Of a stretch of DNA of 64,000 bases, positions 35,606 through 45,286 are shown piece after piece (the stretch's first letter is position 1; each line of letters starts with the position of its first letter). A program made the translations under genes and the position numbers. The stretch covers positions 1 through 64,000 of the forward strand of contig DASURP010000018.1 in NCBI GenBank assembly GCA_036279975.1. Direction: 5' to 3'. The notes under the pieces were generated by a model. That model did no database searches. It saw only the letters and a program-made list of their open reading frames with translations, and was not told where the DNA came from. The DNA comes from 66-474 sp036279975. GTDB taxonomy: Bacteria > Pseudomonadota > Gammaproteobacteria > Xanthomonadales > Rhodanobacteraceae.

Positions 35606-37933
35606 TCATTCTGCCTCGCCATCGTCGCCTTCACGCTGGCTCGGCTTGCACTCGCCGGCGCTGGCCTCCACGGTCCCGACGGCCCCCGCCGGCGCAGCTT
35701 CGCCATTGCGCGGGACCAGCACCTGGCGCGTGCGCAGCAACCGGGTCAGGGCGGGGGCCGGCAACGGCCGGCAGAACAAGTAGCCCTGGGCCGCCTGGCA
35801 ACCATGCTTGCGCAGGAAGGCGAACTGGCGCGAAGCCTCGACACCCCCGGCAATACTGCGCAGGCCGTCGCGGCGCGCAGCCTCGAGGATGGCGACGACC
35901 ACCGCTTCATCGTCGGGATCGCTGCCGATGTTGTGGATGAAACTGTGGTGGATCTTGATGGCGTCGATCGACAACCGCGTCTTTCGATCCGGCGCGACCG
36001 GCGCGACGCCGGCATCGTCGACCACCACCTGGCAGCCCATCGCGCGCAAGGCTTGCGCGGTCGCGACAAGCTCGGGCTGCGGGCTGGCGAGCACGCCTTC
36101 CGGGATCTCCAGGTCCAGCGCGGCCGGCTCCAGTCCGGCAGCACGGCAGGCCGCCTTGATCATCGCGGCCAGGTTCGGCTGCATCCATTGCAACGCCGAC
36201 AGGTTGACCGCCAGCCGCAACGGCCGGCCGGTGGCGTTGCGCCAGCTTGCCAGGTCGTTGCAGGCCTGCCGCAGCACCCACTCGCCGATCGAGATGATCA
36301 GACCGGTCTCCTCGGCCAGCGGGATGAAGAACGCCGGGCCCAGCATGCCGAGCACTGGATGGTTCCAGCGCACCAGCGCCTCGATGGCGACGATGGCGCC
36401 ACCCGCAACCTTGATTTGCGGCTGGTAATGCACGCACAATTCGCCGTTGGCCTTGGCCACACGCAAGCGCGATTCCATCTCGAGATGCTGGCGGTGCGCT
36501 TCCTCGGGCACGTTGTCGAATGCCCGCACGTTGTTGCGGCCCTCGCCCTTGGCGCTGTACATGGCCATATCGGCGTGCTTGAGCAGGCCTTCGGCATCGG
36601 CCGCATCGCCTGGATAGATGCTGACGCCGATCGATGCGGTGACATGCAATTCCGAGCCGTTTCCGAGGAGCAACGGCGCCTGCATGCCGGCAAGCAATTT
36701 GGTCGTGACCCGGGTGACATCGGCGCGGCTGGTGGCGTGGCGCAGGATCAGCGTGAATTCGTCGCCGGCATAACGCGCGACCGTATCCGACGCGCGCACT
36801 GTCGTGCGCAAGCGTTCCGCCACCGCCAGCAGCACCTGGTCGCCCACGGCGTGGCCCAGCGAATCGTTGATGCCCTTGAAGCGGTCCAGGTCCATGAACA
36901 ACACCGCGAACACCTCGCCGGTGCGGCGCGCGTCGTGCAAGGTGGATTCGAGCCGGTCGTTGAACAGCACCCGGTTCGGCAAGCCGGTCAGTCCGTCCAG
37001 CAGCGCCCGGTCACGGCCGCGGCCGCGCTCGGCGCGCAATTCGAGCAACGCCGCGAAACGCGCGGCAACGATCTCCAGCATCGGGTGCAAGAGCACCGTG
37101 GCGGGCGCACCCGTCCGGCGCGCCGCACACGCCATGACGCCCAGCACCCGGTGGTGGGCATCGAACAATGGCAAGGCCGCACAGCGCACCAGGCCCGTGG
37201 CGCGCGCGAACGCCGCCGCCGCGGCCGGCACCGGCTCGCTCGTGCAAACGAATGCGTGACCGTCGAGCGCTTGCTGCACGAACGGTTCGGCGAGCAGGTC
37301 GGGTTCGTCCGGCAGCAACAGGCGGTCGACCCGGGCCAGTGTTTGCGGCATTTCACCGGACGCGTCCCGCGCCGCGACCACCATGAGGTCCATGCCCAGC
37401 GCATCCATCGCGTGCTGCACCAGGCCCGGGATTCCAGCCGGGTCGCGGCCGGGTTGCAGAAGCCGCGCAAGCGTGCGCAGTGTCTTGCCAAGGTCGCCCT
37501 TGCGGAGCGGTTCGAAGGCCGCCGCATCGCTGTGCGTTGCCGATGGCGCGGCGGGCGCGGCGCCGCTCAGCACCTTGCGAACCCCCGCAGCGGCTTCGCT
37601 GGCGTCGACCGGCACGGCCAGCCACGCCTTGATGTTCGCGCACCCGGCCAGCTGCGTGCCCGCGTAGCGTGCATCGAAGCGGGCGCCGTGCAGCGCGATC
37701 ACCGGCACGTGCGTGAGCTCCGTGCACAACACTTGCGACGAAGTGGGCGCGTGTTCGAAATCAAGGATCGCCAGCACCGGCCGCACCGAGCGCTCCAGCA
37801 GGGCATGCGCGTGGATGGTGTTGCGCGCACTCAGGATTTCGCCCGCGTCCAGGCCGTCCAGCGCATCGAACAGCAGGCGGCGATCTTCGCGCGACGACGC
37901 AACGACCAGCACCGGGCGTCCGCCGCCACTCAT
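35606..37933 (-). CDS. GGDEF-EAL c-di-GMP protein with degenerate EAL domain
   Basis: A 775-residue protein. It has a receiver-like N-domain (about 5-123, with Asp58 at the acceptor position), a GAF-like region (about 165-295), GGDEF (about 305-470) and EAL (about 490-740). The cyclase motif is AGDEF (389-393) with an I-site RASD (380-383), so synthesis of c-di-GMP is plausible. The EAL triplet is at 518-520. The DDFGTG loop reads DDAGVA (639-644), KID reads KIH (660-662) and AEGVE reads AGGVE (695-699), so a phosphodiesterase role looks lost. ATG 37933 is chosen as the receiver-like domain starts there. rpoE lies just downstream behind its own candidate promoter. Confidence 0.85.
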   Translation of the reverse strand: MSGGGRPVLVVASSREDRRLLFDALDGLDAGEILSARNTIHAHALLERSVRPVLAILDFEHAPTSSQVLCTELTHVPVIALHGARFDARYAGTQLAGCANIKAWLAVPVDASEAAAGVRKVLSGAAPAAPSATHSDAAAFEPLRKGDLGKTLRTLARLLQPGRDPAGIPGLVQHAMDALGMDLMVVAARDASGEMPQTLARVDRLLLPDEPDLLAEPFVQQALDGHAFVCTSEPVPAAAAAFARATGLVRCAALPLFDAHHRVLGVMACAARRTGAPATVLLHPMLEIVAARFAALLELRAERGRGRDRALLDGLTGLPNRVLFNDRLESTLHDARRTGEVFAVLFMDLDRFKGINDSLGHAVGDQVLLAVAERLRTTVRASDTVARYAGDEFTLILRHATSRADVTRVTTKLLAGMQAPLLLGNGSELHVTASIGVSIYPGDAADAEGLLKHADMAMYSAKGEGRNNVRAFDNVPEEAHRQHLEMESRLRVAKANGELCVHYQPQIKVAGGAIVAIEALVRWNHPVLGMLGPAFFIPLAEETGLIISIGEWVLRQACNDLASWRNATGRPLRLAVNLSALQWMQPNLAAMIKAACRAAGLEPAALDLEIPEGVLASPQPELVATAQALRAMGCQVVVDDAGVAPVAPDRKTRLSIDAIKIHHSFIHNIGSDPDDEAVVVAILEAARRDGLRSIAGGVEASRQFAFLRKHGCQAAQGYLFCRPLPAPALTRLLRTRQVLVPRNGEAAPAGAVGTVEASAGECKPSQREGDDGEAE

Positions 37934-38116
37934 CCTTTTGCCTGCTTGCCGTACCGCCGGCGTTGACTGGCTGCCTTGCCGAACAGGTTGCTCATGCCGC
38001 TCCCTTCGAAGACCCGAAACCTCGCGGAGCAATGCCGGGCGGACACAGCGCCCGGCATCGCGATGCAGTGGTCCGATTGCGGCTTCCCGGCATTGACCCG
38101 GGTCTCCGCCCGGTCG

Positions 38117-40204
38117 ATGATGCTCAGGAGTCGGCAGTGGAAACGAGAAGTGTTCGACGGTTTGCGATTCAGCCACTGGCAAGCTTCGCTGCAGCCCGAC
38201 GGCGTGCTGGTGCTGACGATGGACCGCGCCGGCAGCAACGTGAATGCGCTGTCGCGGGGGTTGCTGGACGAACTGGATGCGCTGCTGGAGCGCATCGCCA
38301 TCGAGCGGCCCGCCGCGGTCGTGATCCATTCAGGCAAGCCGTCCGGATTCGCGGTCGGCGCCGATCTCAAGGAATTCGAGGGCTACGAGCGCGCCGGCAC
38401 GGTGCGCGCGGAAATCGAACATGGCCAGCGCGTGTTCGAGCGCCTCGCGCGCTTGCCGATGCCGACCGTGGCCGCGATCCACGGTACCTGCATGGGCGGC
38501 GGCACCGAACTGGCGCTGGCCTGCCGGATACGCATCGCCGCGCGCGCGCCGGAAACGCGGATTGCACTTCCCGAAGTGCAACTCGGCATCCATCCCGGCT
38601 GGGGGGGCACGGCGCGGCTGCCACGCCTGATCGGCGCGCCGAAGGCCCTGGCGATGATGTTGACCGGCCGCGCGGCATCAGCCGAGCGCGCGCGCGCGGA
38701 AGGTCTGGTCGATCGTCTGGCCGCACCCGACGCGTTGCTCGACGAGGCGCGCAAGCTGGCACTGCGCCCGATCAAGCGCCCGTTCGTGCAGCGTGTGATG
38801 GCTTGGTGGACGAATTGCTGGCCCGTCCGGCAGGTCCTTGCGCCGATTGTGCGCAAGCAGGCCGCGGCGAAAGCACCACCGCAGCACTACCCTGCTCCAT
38901 TTGCACTCATCGAGGTATGGCAGCGGGGCGGCGGCGACATCGCGCAGCGGCTCAGGCTGGAAGCGCGCTCGGTGGCGAAGCTCGCGGCCACGCCTACCGC
39001 GCACAACCTCACCCGCATCTTCTTCCTGCGCGAACGCATGCGCGGACTCGCGGGCGATACAGCGCACGGCATCCGGCACGTGCACGTGATCGGTGCCGGG
39101 GTGATGGGCGGCGACATCGCGGCGTGGAGCGCGTTGCGCGGATTCAAGGTCACCCTGCAGGATCGCGAGCGGAAGTTCGTGGAGCCTGCCATCGCGCGCG
39201 CGCGCAAGCTGTTCGAGAAAAAACTGAAGGCCCCGGAGCGCGTCGCCGCAGCCGCGCAACGCCTTGAACCCGATGTCGACGGCGCGGGCGCCGCATCGGC
39301 GCAACTCGCGATCGAGGCGATCTACGAAAACCCCGAAGCCAAGGCAGCGGTGTACCGCGAAATCCAGTCGAAACTTCCCGGCGACGCGCTGATCGCCACC
39401 AATACATCGTCGATTCCGCTGGACGAATTGCGCGCTGCGCTGGCCGAACCACGCCGCTTCCTCGGCCTGCACTTCTTCAACCCGGTTGCGCAGATGCCGC
39501 TGGTGGAGGTCGTGCGCCACGATGCGCTGGACCCCACCCTCGAAAAACGCGCGTGGGCGTGGGTGAAGGCCATTGGCAAACTTCCGCTGCCGGTGCTCGG
39601 CACGCCGGGGTTCCTGGTCAACCGCATCCTGATGCCGTACCTGCTCGAAGCCGTGCGCTGCCACGGCGAGGGCATCGCCGATCCGGTGATCGACCGCGCC
39701 GGCAAACGTTTCGGCATGCCGATGGGGCCGATCGAACTGATCGACACGGTGGGCCTGGATGTCGCGTTGTCGGTGGCGCGCGAACTCGGCCCGTTCCTGA
39801 AACTGGAGTTGCCCACCGGCATCGCCGACAAGGTCGAGACCGGCCAGCGCGGCAAGAAGGATGGACAGGGTTTCTACACCTGGAAAGACGGCAGGCCGGA
39901 GAAGCCCAAGGTCGATGCCGGATATCTCGCACCCGCCGATCTGGAAGACCGCCTGATCCTGCCCATGCTCAACGAAGCCGTGGCCTGCCTGCACGACGGC
40001 GTGGTCGCGGATGCCGACCTGCTCGATGCGGGCGTGATTTTCGGTACCGGTTTCGCCCCGTTCCGCGGCGGCCCGATCCAGTACATCCGCGCGACCGGCG
40101 CGGGCGTGCTGCGCGAACGACTCGAAGCGCTGGCGCACACCCACGGCGCACGCTTCGCACCGAAGCAGGGATGGTTCAGTCCGGCGCTTGCGGCACAGTC
40201 CTGA
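38117..40204 (+). CDS. fadB: Fatty acid oxidation multifunctional protein (enoyl-CoA hydratase / 3-hydroxyacyl-CoA dehydrogenase)
   Basis: About 695 residues. The N-terminal crotonase domain has SGFAVGADLKEF and AIHGTCMGGGTELALACR. A central NAD-binding domain starts at HVHVIGAGVMGGDIAAWSA, and the C-terminal dehydrogenase domain includes GFLVNRILMPYL and GTGFAPFRGGPIQY. It carries out two consecutive steps of beta-oxidation. The wording is very close to Xanthomonas FadB as I recall it. The start is uncertain: ATG 38117, ATG 38120 or GTG 38150 all precede the conserved FDGLRFSHW. Confidence 0.9.
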   Translation: MMLRSRQWKREVFDGLRFSHWQASLQPDGVLVLTMDRAGSNVNALSRGLLDELDALLERIAIERPAAVVIHSGKPSGFAVGADLKEFEGYERAGTVRAEIEHGQRVFERLARLPMPTVAAIHGTCMGGGTELALACRIRIAARAPETRIALPEVQLGIHPGWGGTARLPRLIGAPKALAMMLTGRAASAERARAEGLVDRLAAPDALLDEARKLALRPIKRPFVQRVMAWWTNCWPVRQVLAPIVRKQAAAKAPPQHYPAPFALIEVWQRGGGDIAQRLRLEARSVAKLAATPTAHNLTRIFFLRERMRGLAGDTAHGIRHVHVIGAGVMGGDIAAWSALRGFKVTLQDRERKFVEPAIARARKLFEKKLKAPERVAAAAQRLEPDVDGAGAASAQLAIEAIYENPEAKAAVYREIQSKLPGDALIATNTSSIPLDELRAALAEPRRFLGLHFFNPVAQMPLVEVVRHDALDPTLEKRAWAWVKAIGKLPLPVLGTPGFLVNRILMPYLLEAVRCHGEGIADPVIDRAGKRFGMPMGPIELIDTVGLDVALSVARELGPFLKLELPTGIADKVETGQRGKKDGQGFYTWKDGRPEKPKVDAGYLAPADLEDRLILPMLNEAVACLHDGVVADADLLDAGVIFGTGFAPFRGGPIQYIRATGAGVLRERLEALAHTHGARFAPKQGWFSPALAAQS

Positions 40205-40231
40205 ACACCGCAAGGAAGAACTTGTCCCCGG

Positions 40232-40669
40232 TCATTCCGGCAACGGCAGCGGCATCACGGCGTTGTTCTGCGAAAACACGATGCGCCAGTGCGCACCGTC
40301 ACGGACCAGCACGTAGTGCATCCGGGTGCGGAGCACGTCGTCGCCGATGCTGGGACGGATGCCGGGCGGAAGCTGGCTGAATCCGGTCAGGTCGAGGACA
40401 AGGTCGGCGCACGCCGTGAAATCCCCGAGCATGCGGATCCTCATCTCGCGCACGGCAAGCCGGCTTCCCTTGAAGATCGTAGCGAACAATTCCGCGTGCC
40501 GTCGCACATTGGCGTCCCGGTTCTCGAAACGCGCGCCAATGATGTTGACGAACTCCGAATCATGGGTGAAGTCCTTGCACCAACCTTCGGCATCGCCTGC
40601 ATTCCATGCGGCAATTTGCGCCTCGAGGAGATCGCGGATCAGGTCTTCGGCGACGGACGATGTCTGCAT
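40232..40669 (-). CDS. NTF2-like protein, SgcJ/EcaC family
   Basis: A 145-residue cone-shaped NTF2-fold protein. It has the typical start IRDLLEAQIAAWNAGDAEGW, then a HAELFATIFKGS helix, and ends in RIVFSQNNAVMP. The SgcJ/EcaC family has no agreed function. GCGAGGA precedes ATG 40669. It is convergent with fadB and lies 43 bases after the start of the regulator gene's neighbour, on the same strand. Confidence 0.8.
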   Translation of the reverse strand: MQTSSVAEDLIRDLLEAQIAAWNAGDAEGWCKDFTHDSEFVNIIGARFENRDANVRRHAELFATIFKGSRLAVREMRIRMLGDFTACADLVLDLTGFSQLPPGIRPSIGDDVLRTRMHYVLVRDGAHWRIVFSQNNAVMPLPLPE

Positions 40670-40712
40670 GCGGTCCTCGCAAACCAGGTGAACAGCGGTT
40701 GCGGCATTTCGG

Positions 40713-42524
40713 TCAAAGGCGACTGTAGCCCTTGTCCCCCTCCAGCCCCATGCGCCGTGCCAGCGCCCGGAACCGCGGCAGCGTACGAAGCGGGTTCCAG
40801 CGCGCATCGATTTTCAGGAAGATGAGGCGAATGTCGTGTTCCCGATGGGCACGCTCAAGCTCATCGAGCGCCATGTTCACGTCGCCCAGCGCGACGGCTA
40901 CCGCGGCAAAGCTGGTGGCAGGCACGTAGCGAATGGCACGGCGCGCCTGGAGCTCGTCGAGAACCGCCCTGACTGACGCCCCGTCTCCCCTTCTGGCCAA
41001 GGCGATAGCGTACAGCGCCAGCATCTGGCTGGCGCGTTTGGAATTTTCGACCGCGCGCTGGAAATCGGTGAGCGCGGTCTTGATGTCACCCCGATCCAGC
41101 GCGATTCCGCCCCGCACATGCAAGGCGACCCAGAAATCAGGCCTCAGCTCCAGGGCCCGCTGCACCTGCTTGAGGGCTGCCTCGGGCAGCCGGGCGGCGG
41201 TGAGGAATCCGGCGAGCAGCGCATTGATCATCGGAGACAGCGGATCCAGCGCGCGGGCTTGCCGCACCTCGTCCAGACCCTCGTCGAACCGGCCCAGGCT
41301 GACCAGCAGGTGTCCGAGGGCGAGATGGGCTTCCATCAGGCTGGGATTCAACTCGATCGCACGCCGCAGTGAAGCCTCGGCGCCGGGCCAATCCCAGTCA
41401 TGCAGCTCGCGAATGCGGCCTTGCGCCGTCAATGCTTCGGGCGAATCGGGATCGAGCTTCAGGGCCTGCTTCGCCGCCGCCTTGGCCAGTTCAAACATTT
41501 CATCCGGTTCGTGATCGAGATGCACCAGGCCACGCCAGGCCAGCGCCATGCCGGCATAGGCGCGGGTGCAGGATGTATCGAGGTCGATGGTGCGCCGGAA
41601 AGCCTTCAATGCTTCCTGGAGGTTCGCTTCGCTGGGCCGCTGCAACAGGTAATAGCCTCGAAGGTAGGCGCGGTAAGCCGCCGGATCGTCGCCGTCGCAC
41701 GAGCTGCAGACGCGTTCGGGCACGACAATAGGCCTCAGCGCGAGCGCTCCAACCACGGCTTCGGAGACCCGGTCCTGCAGGGTGAACACGTGTTCGGCGC
41801 CGACATCGAAGGTGCCGGCGTAGGCGGTCTCGCCATCGTCGACCGAAAGCAGGCGCACGTTGAGTCTCACGTTGCCCGCGGTCCGCTGCGCGGAACCGTC
41901 GACGACGTAGGCCGCGCCGAGCCGCCGGCCGGCCTCGATCGGATCCGCGATTTCTCTCCCCAGATGATGCGACGATGCCAGCGCACTCACGCGCAGTTCC
42001 CGGGAATGGCTCAGCCGCGTGATCAGCGTTTCGGCGAGACCCAACTCGAAAAGCTCGTCGTGCGGCTCGGTGGGCAAAGCCCGGAACGGCAATACCGCGA
42101 GCGCCTTCGGGGAGTGCGCCCGGATGGGCGTGACGTTGGAAGCCGCGTCGGCCACAGCCTGCCTGGCATCGGTTGAACGCCGACGCTCCAGGAACCTATC
42201 GGTTGCCAACTCGGCAACAAAACGATAGCCACGCCCCGGCACGGTCACGATGTAGCGATGCTCGCCCGCGCCGACGCCGAACGCCTTGCGCAGCGCCGAA
42301 ATCGCCTGGGTAAGGTTGTTTTCCTCGACGACCCTTCCGGCCCAGACGGCAGCGATCAATTCGTTCTTGTCCACCACCCTGCCGCGCTGCTCGATCAGGT
42401 ACAGCAGCACGTCCAGCGCCTTGGAAGACAGCGGGATGGGGGAGCGATCGGGCGCGAACAGTTCGCGCGACACGCCATCCAGCCTGAAGCCGGAAAACTC
42501 GTATTGGCGCCTCGCCCCGTCCAT
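40713..42524 (-). CDS. Winged-helix (OmpR/PhoB-type DNA-binding) regulator with TPR repeats
   Basis: A 603-residue protein. The N-terminal domain (about 8-103) is a Trans_reg_C winged helix with LSSKALDVLLYLIEQRGRVV, EENNLTQAISALRKAFG and TVPGRGYRFV, but no receiver domain. A TolB/FlgO-like central region (about 145-260) has AVLPFRALPTE and AETLITRLSHSRELRVSA. The C-terminal half is TPR repeats. It resembles CadC-like regulators but shows no membrane helix, so it is probably cytoplasmic. It is divergent from the autotransporter gene with a 144-base shared promoter region, which suggests it controls that gene. Confidence 0.85.
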   Translation of the reverse strand: MDGARRQYEFSGFRLDGVSRELFAPDRSPIPLSSKALDVLLYLIEQRGRVVDKNELIAAVWAGRVVEENNLTQAISALRKAFGVGAGEHRYIVTVPGRGYRFVAELATDRFLERRRSTDARQAVADAASNVTPIRAHSPKALAVLPFRALPTEPHDELFELGLAETLITRLSHSRELRVSALASSHHLGREIADPIEAGRRLGAAYVVDGSAQRTAGNVRLNVRLLSVDDGETAYAGTFDVGAEHVFTLQDRVSEAVVGALALRPIVVPERVCSSCDGDDPAAYRAYLRGYYLLQRPSEANLQEALKAFRRTIDLDTSCTRAYAGMALAWRGLVHLDHEPDEMFELAKAAAKQALKLDPDSPEALTAQGRIRELHDWDWPGAEASLRRAIELNPSLMEAHLALGHLLVSLGRFDEGLDEVRQARALDPLSPMINALLAGFLTAARLPEAALKQVQRALELRPDFWVALHVRGGIALDRGDIKTALTDFQRAVENSKRASQMLALYAIALARRGDGASVRAVLDELQARRAIRYVPATSFAAVAVALGDVNMALDELERAHREHDIRLIFLKIDARWNPLRTLPRFRALARRMGLEGDKGYSRL

Positions 42525-42668
42525 CGTCGCGCTTCAGAGGAATTCAGGACTTTTCAGAAATTTAGCAGGACTCCCGCCGAATGGAAGGATGAGCATTCGT
42601 GCCACCGGCAAAACCCGCACCGGGATCAAACCGTCGGGCCAATTCATCCGAGCGATGGGAGAACCATC

Positions 42669-44657
42669 ATGGCAACCCAGAAATTGCTGCCAATCGAGCT
42701 GCTGCTTGCCCTTTCAACGTGTGTGTTGACCGCGTGTGGTGGAGGCGGCAGCAACGGCATGGTGCGGGTGGACACGGCCTCCGTTCCGCCGCCGCCCCCG
42801 TCCAGCGCGCCGGCCGAGCCGTGTCCGTCACCCGTGACCGCCGACTGCGTGGCGGACGTGCCATCCAGTGTCGGCAATCAGGACATGACGGGCGGACGCT
42901 CAAGCGATCACGCGTTGATCAAACGGGGCGCAAGCCAATTGACCTTGGCCAGCCACTCGAGCAACGACAACCTCCCTCCGACGGTTGATTTCCGTTTTGG
43001 CGGCGGCACCACCATCGAAGACGGAAACCTGAGGGTGTGGTCAAACGCCACGCTGCATTCGAACGTCGTCGTGCAAGCGGCGGGGACCTTGCAATCGTTC
43101 GGCACCATCACAGGCAGTCTGGACAACCACGGCTACACGCTGGTGTGGGACAAGGTGGTCGGTGACGTGGTCAACGACGGCGTTCTTGAACCGGGCTCGT
43201 CCATTTACGGAGATGCCGTCCCTGCCCGCATCGAAGGCAACTTGCGCCAGACACCGAACAGCACACTGATCGCCGTGATAGGCGTGGATGGCGCGCACGG
43301 AGACCTGACCGGCGGATTCCTTTCGGTCACCGGCCGCGCCGACATCGATGGCAAGCTGCAGCTTGTCCACTACAGCGACGATTTCGGCCCCTACCCCCTG
43401 CCCGGCGCACCCTTGAGTCTGCAGGTGCTGCACGCCGACGGCGGTGTATTCGGGCAATTCGCGCAATGGACCTCGCCGGGCCTGTTCATCACCGGTGCTC
43501 CACGTTACCTCGCCAACGACGTGTACTTCGACATCACCACCATCTCGGCGGTGCAGGCGATGTCCGCCGCACCGGCAGTCAAGGTCGATCCGCTGACTCT
43601 GGGGTCCGCAGCCCGCTTCGATGCCGCCCTCGGCGATGCCGGCAAGTGGGCAACGACTCGAGGCGATTCGCTCACGGCGACGCAGCGACAGCTCCTCGCA
43701 TCGGTGGGAGCGATCCAGCGCCTTCGCGATTACAGCCAGGCCGTCCGCACGCTCGACAGTATTTCCGGCTCCGGCTATGCCGCCGCCGCGGATGCCTTGC
43801 TGCAACAGGCCGCGATGACGGCGCCGGAGCTGATGGCCCGGATCGGCAACCTGCGCCCCGGTTCGGCGCCGGGATCATGGTCCACGCGATCCGCCATGCT
43901 GGTCTCGGGTGCCGGTGTCTTCAGCGGGCAACGCGCGGGATTCGACCAATGGTTGGGCGATCGCCTGCTGTTGGGTTCCAGCTTCGGCTGGAGCGATGGC
44001 AGCCTGCGCTTCGATCGCTCCGGCGGCGCTGCGCGCGACCAGTCGCCGCAATGGGATGTGTACGTGCGGCACAACGGCGATGGCAGCACGTACGTGTTCG
44101 GCGACGTCGGCTACAGCCGCCACCAGCTGGACTTCAACCGCCGGATCGATCTCGGTATCCGGCGGCAGGCCGCAGGAGCTCGGCAAAGTTTCGACCTGAT
44201 GCGCGCCTACGTCGAGGCGGGACGCGATTTCCGCGCCGGCCAAATCCGGCTGACGCCGTTTGCAGCCGCGAGTTACGCGATGTTGCGTGGCGCGGGCATG
44301 ACCGAGCAAGGCAGCACCGGCTTCGAACTGCTCGCGCAACCCTCGTTGCACCAGCGCTTCAACGGTATTGCGGGGCTGCGGTTGGGAACCACATGGCAAG
44401 CCAGCGGTGGCCGCTGGACGACCTTGAATCTCGCGACTGGTTACCAACGGCTCGCGTATTCCCGCGACGACGCGCGCGCCGCGTTCACCGGCGCCCCGAA
44501 TGTCACCTTCGCACTGGACGGCATGCCGCCCCGGCGCAATACCGGCTGGCTGCAGATGAACCTGGCCACGGGCGGCGCGCACTGGAACTGGCTGTTGAGC
44601 TACGACCGGCAGGCCAGCGCTGAAGCCCTGTCGCTGGGCGCGGAACTCGATTTCTGA
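42669..44657 (+). CDS. Autotransporter with possible lipoprotein signal
   Basis: A 662-residue protein. The N-terminus has a hydrophobic stretch ending in LTAC (Cys23 as a possible lipobox), then a Gly-rich and Pro-rich linker (PPPPPSSAPAEP). The passenger (about 85-330) has beta-helix-like repeats such as GTLQSFGTITGSLDNHGYTL and VVNDGVLEPGSSIYG. A linker follows, then a C-terminal beta-barrel (about 395-662) ending in LGAELDF with the terminal Phe of type V secretion proteins. The passenger shows no enzymatic motif. The Glu at position 10 weakens the lipoprotein call. Confidence 0.8.
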   Translation: MATQKLLPIELLLALSTCVLTACGGGGSNGMVRVDTASVPPPPPSSAPAEPCPSPVTADCVADVPSSVGNQDMTGGRSSDHALIKRGASQLTLASHSSNDNLPPTVDFRFGGGTTIEDGNLRVWSNATLHSNVVVQAAGTLQSFGTITGSLDNHGYTLVWDKVVGDVVNDGVLEPGSSIYGDAVPARIEGNLRQTPNSTLIAVIGVDGAHGDLTGGFLSVTGRADIDGKLQLVHYSDDFGPYPLPGAPLSLQVLHADGGVFGQFAQWTSPGLFITGAPRYLANDVYFDITTISAVQAMSAAPAVKVDPLTLGSAARFDAALGDAGKWATTRGDSLTATQRQLLASVGAIQRLRDYSQAVRTLDSISGSGYAAAADALLQQAAMTAPELMARIGNLRPGSAPGSWSTRSAMLVSGAGVFSGQRAGFDQWLGDRLLLGSSFGWSDGSLRFDRSGGAARDQSPQWDVYVRHNGDGSTYVFGDVGYSRHQLDFNRRIDLGIRRQAAGARQSFDLMRAYVEAGRDFRAGQIRLTPFAAASYAMLRGAGMTEQGSTGFELLAQPSLHQRFNGIAGLRLGTTWQASGGRWTTLNLATGYQRLAYSRDDARAAFTGAPNVTFALDGMPPRRNTGWLQMNLATGGAHWNWLLSYDRQASAEALSLGAELDF

Positions 44658-44700
44658 CCCAGTCCGGATATTCCTTCCACACGCACACGAGGAGATCAGC

Positions 44701-45207
44701 ATGAACATCCAGAAGACAGTACTGGCCATGACCGTTCTGGCGGTGACGACCGTTGCCGGCGTAACCGCAGCCCAGGGAGCCGCGGATCCGCAAACCACCT
44801 TCGGCTGGTTCGCCAATCGCATCGTCGGCGCGTATCAGAGCGAAGCTCATGTGAGGGTGTGTGGATCGCCGGGCCCGGATAACACGGTCAAGAACACCAT
44901 CATCTTCAACGCGGGCGGTACGGTCGTCGCCATTCCGCGGTTTCCACCACAGGGCGCCGACAACTACTCGCGCACCAACGACCTCGGCACGTGGTCTTAC
45001 CACCCACGCACGAACCGCTATTCGGTGAGCCTGCACTTTTACGGGTTCGTGAATGGCCAGTTGCAAGGCACGAGCCACGTGGAACGCGATCTTCAAATGA
45101 GCGCCGACGGCAATTCGGTTTCCGGGCCCGTGCACGTGACGACCTACGCGCCCGACGGCAGCGTGATCCTCGAGCAGTGCGGCACGGCGACTTCAACACG
45201 CCTGTAA
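44701..45207 (+). CDS. Small exported protein of unknown function
   Basis: A 168-residue protein with a signal peptide (about 1-27, ending AQG-A). The mature part is rich in Ser, Thr and aromatic residues, with one Cys pair (RVCGSPG and LEQCGTA) that may form a disulfide. I do not recognise a family. GAGGAGATCAGC precedes the ATG. It follows the autotransporter by 43 bases, so the two are probably co-expressed. Confidence 0.65.
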   Translation: MNIQKTVLAMTVLAVTTVAGVTAAQGAADPQTTFGWFANRIVGAYQSEAHVRVCGSPGPDNTVKNTIIFNAGGTVVAIPRFPPQGADNYSRTNDLGTWSYHPRTNRYSVSLHFYGFVNGQLQGTSHVERDLQMSADGNSVSGPVHVTTYAPDGSVILEQCGTATSTRL

Positions 45208-45220
45208 ACCCGCGGAATCG

Positions 45221-45286
45221 GCGCGGCATCCGCCGGCACGGCGGATGCCGCGCCCGGACAGTGACGCGGGGTTCGTTCCCCGCGTC
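45221..45286. terminator. Two tandem hairpins between convergent genes
   Basis: The first hairpin has 14-bp arms GCGCGGCATCCGCC (45221-45234) and GGCGGATGCCGCGC (45240-45253). The second has arms GACGCGGGG (45263-45271) and CCCCGCGTC (45278-45286), overlapping the end of the EamA gene. Neither has a clear T tract, so intrinsic termination is only plausible; they may instead stabilise 3' ends. Confidence 0.5.

Noticed and set aside
40215..40250. Single GTCATTCCGG arm near 40.23 kb
   Set aside because: No inverted partner nearby and only about 10 matching bases; likely chance or the end of the NTF2-like gene.
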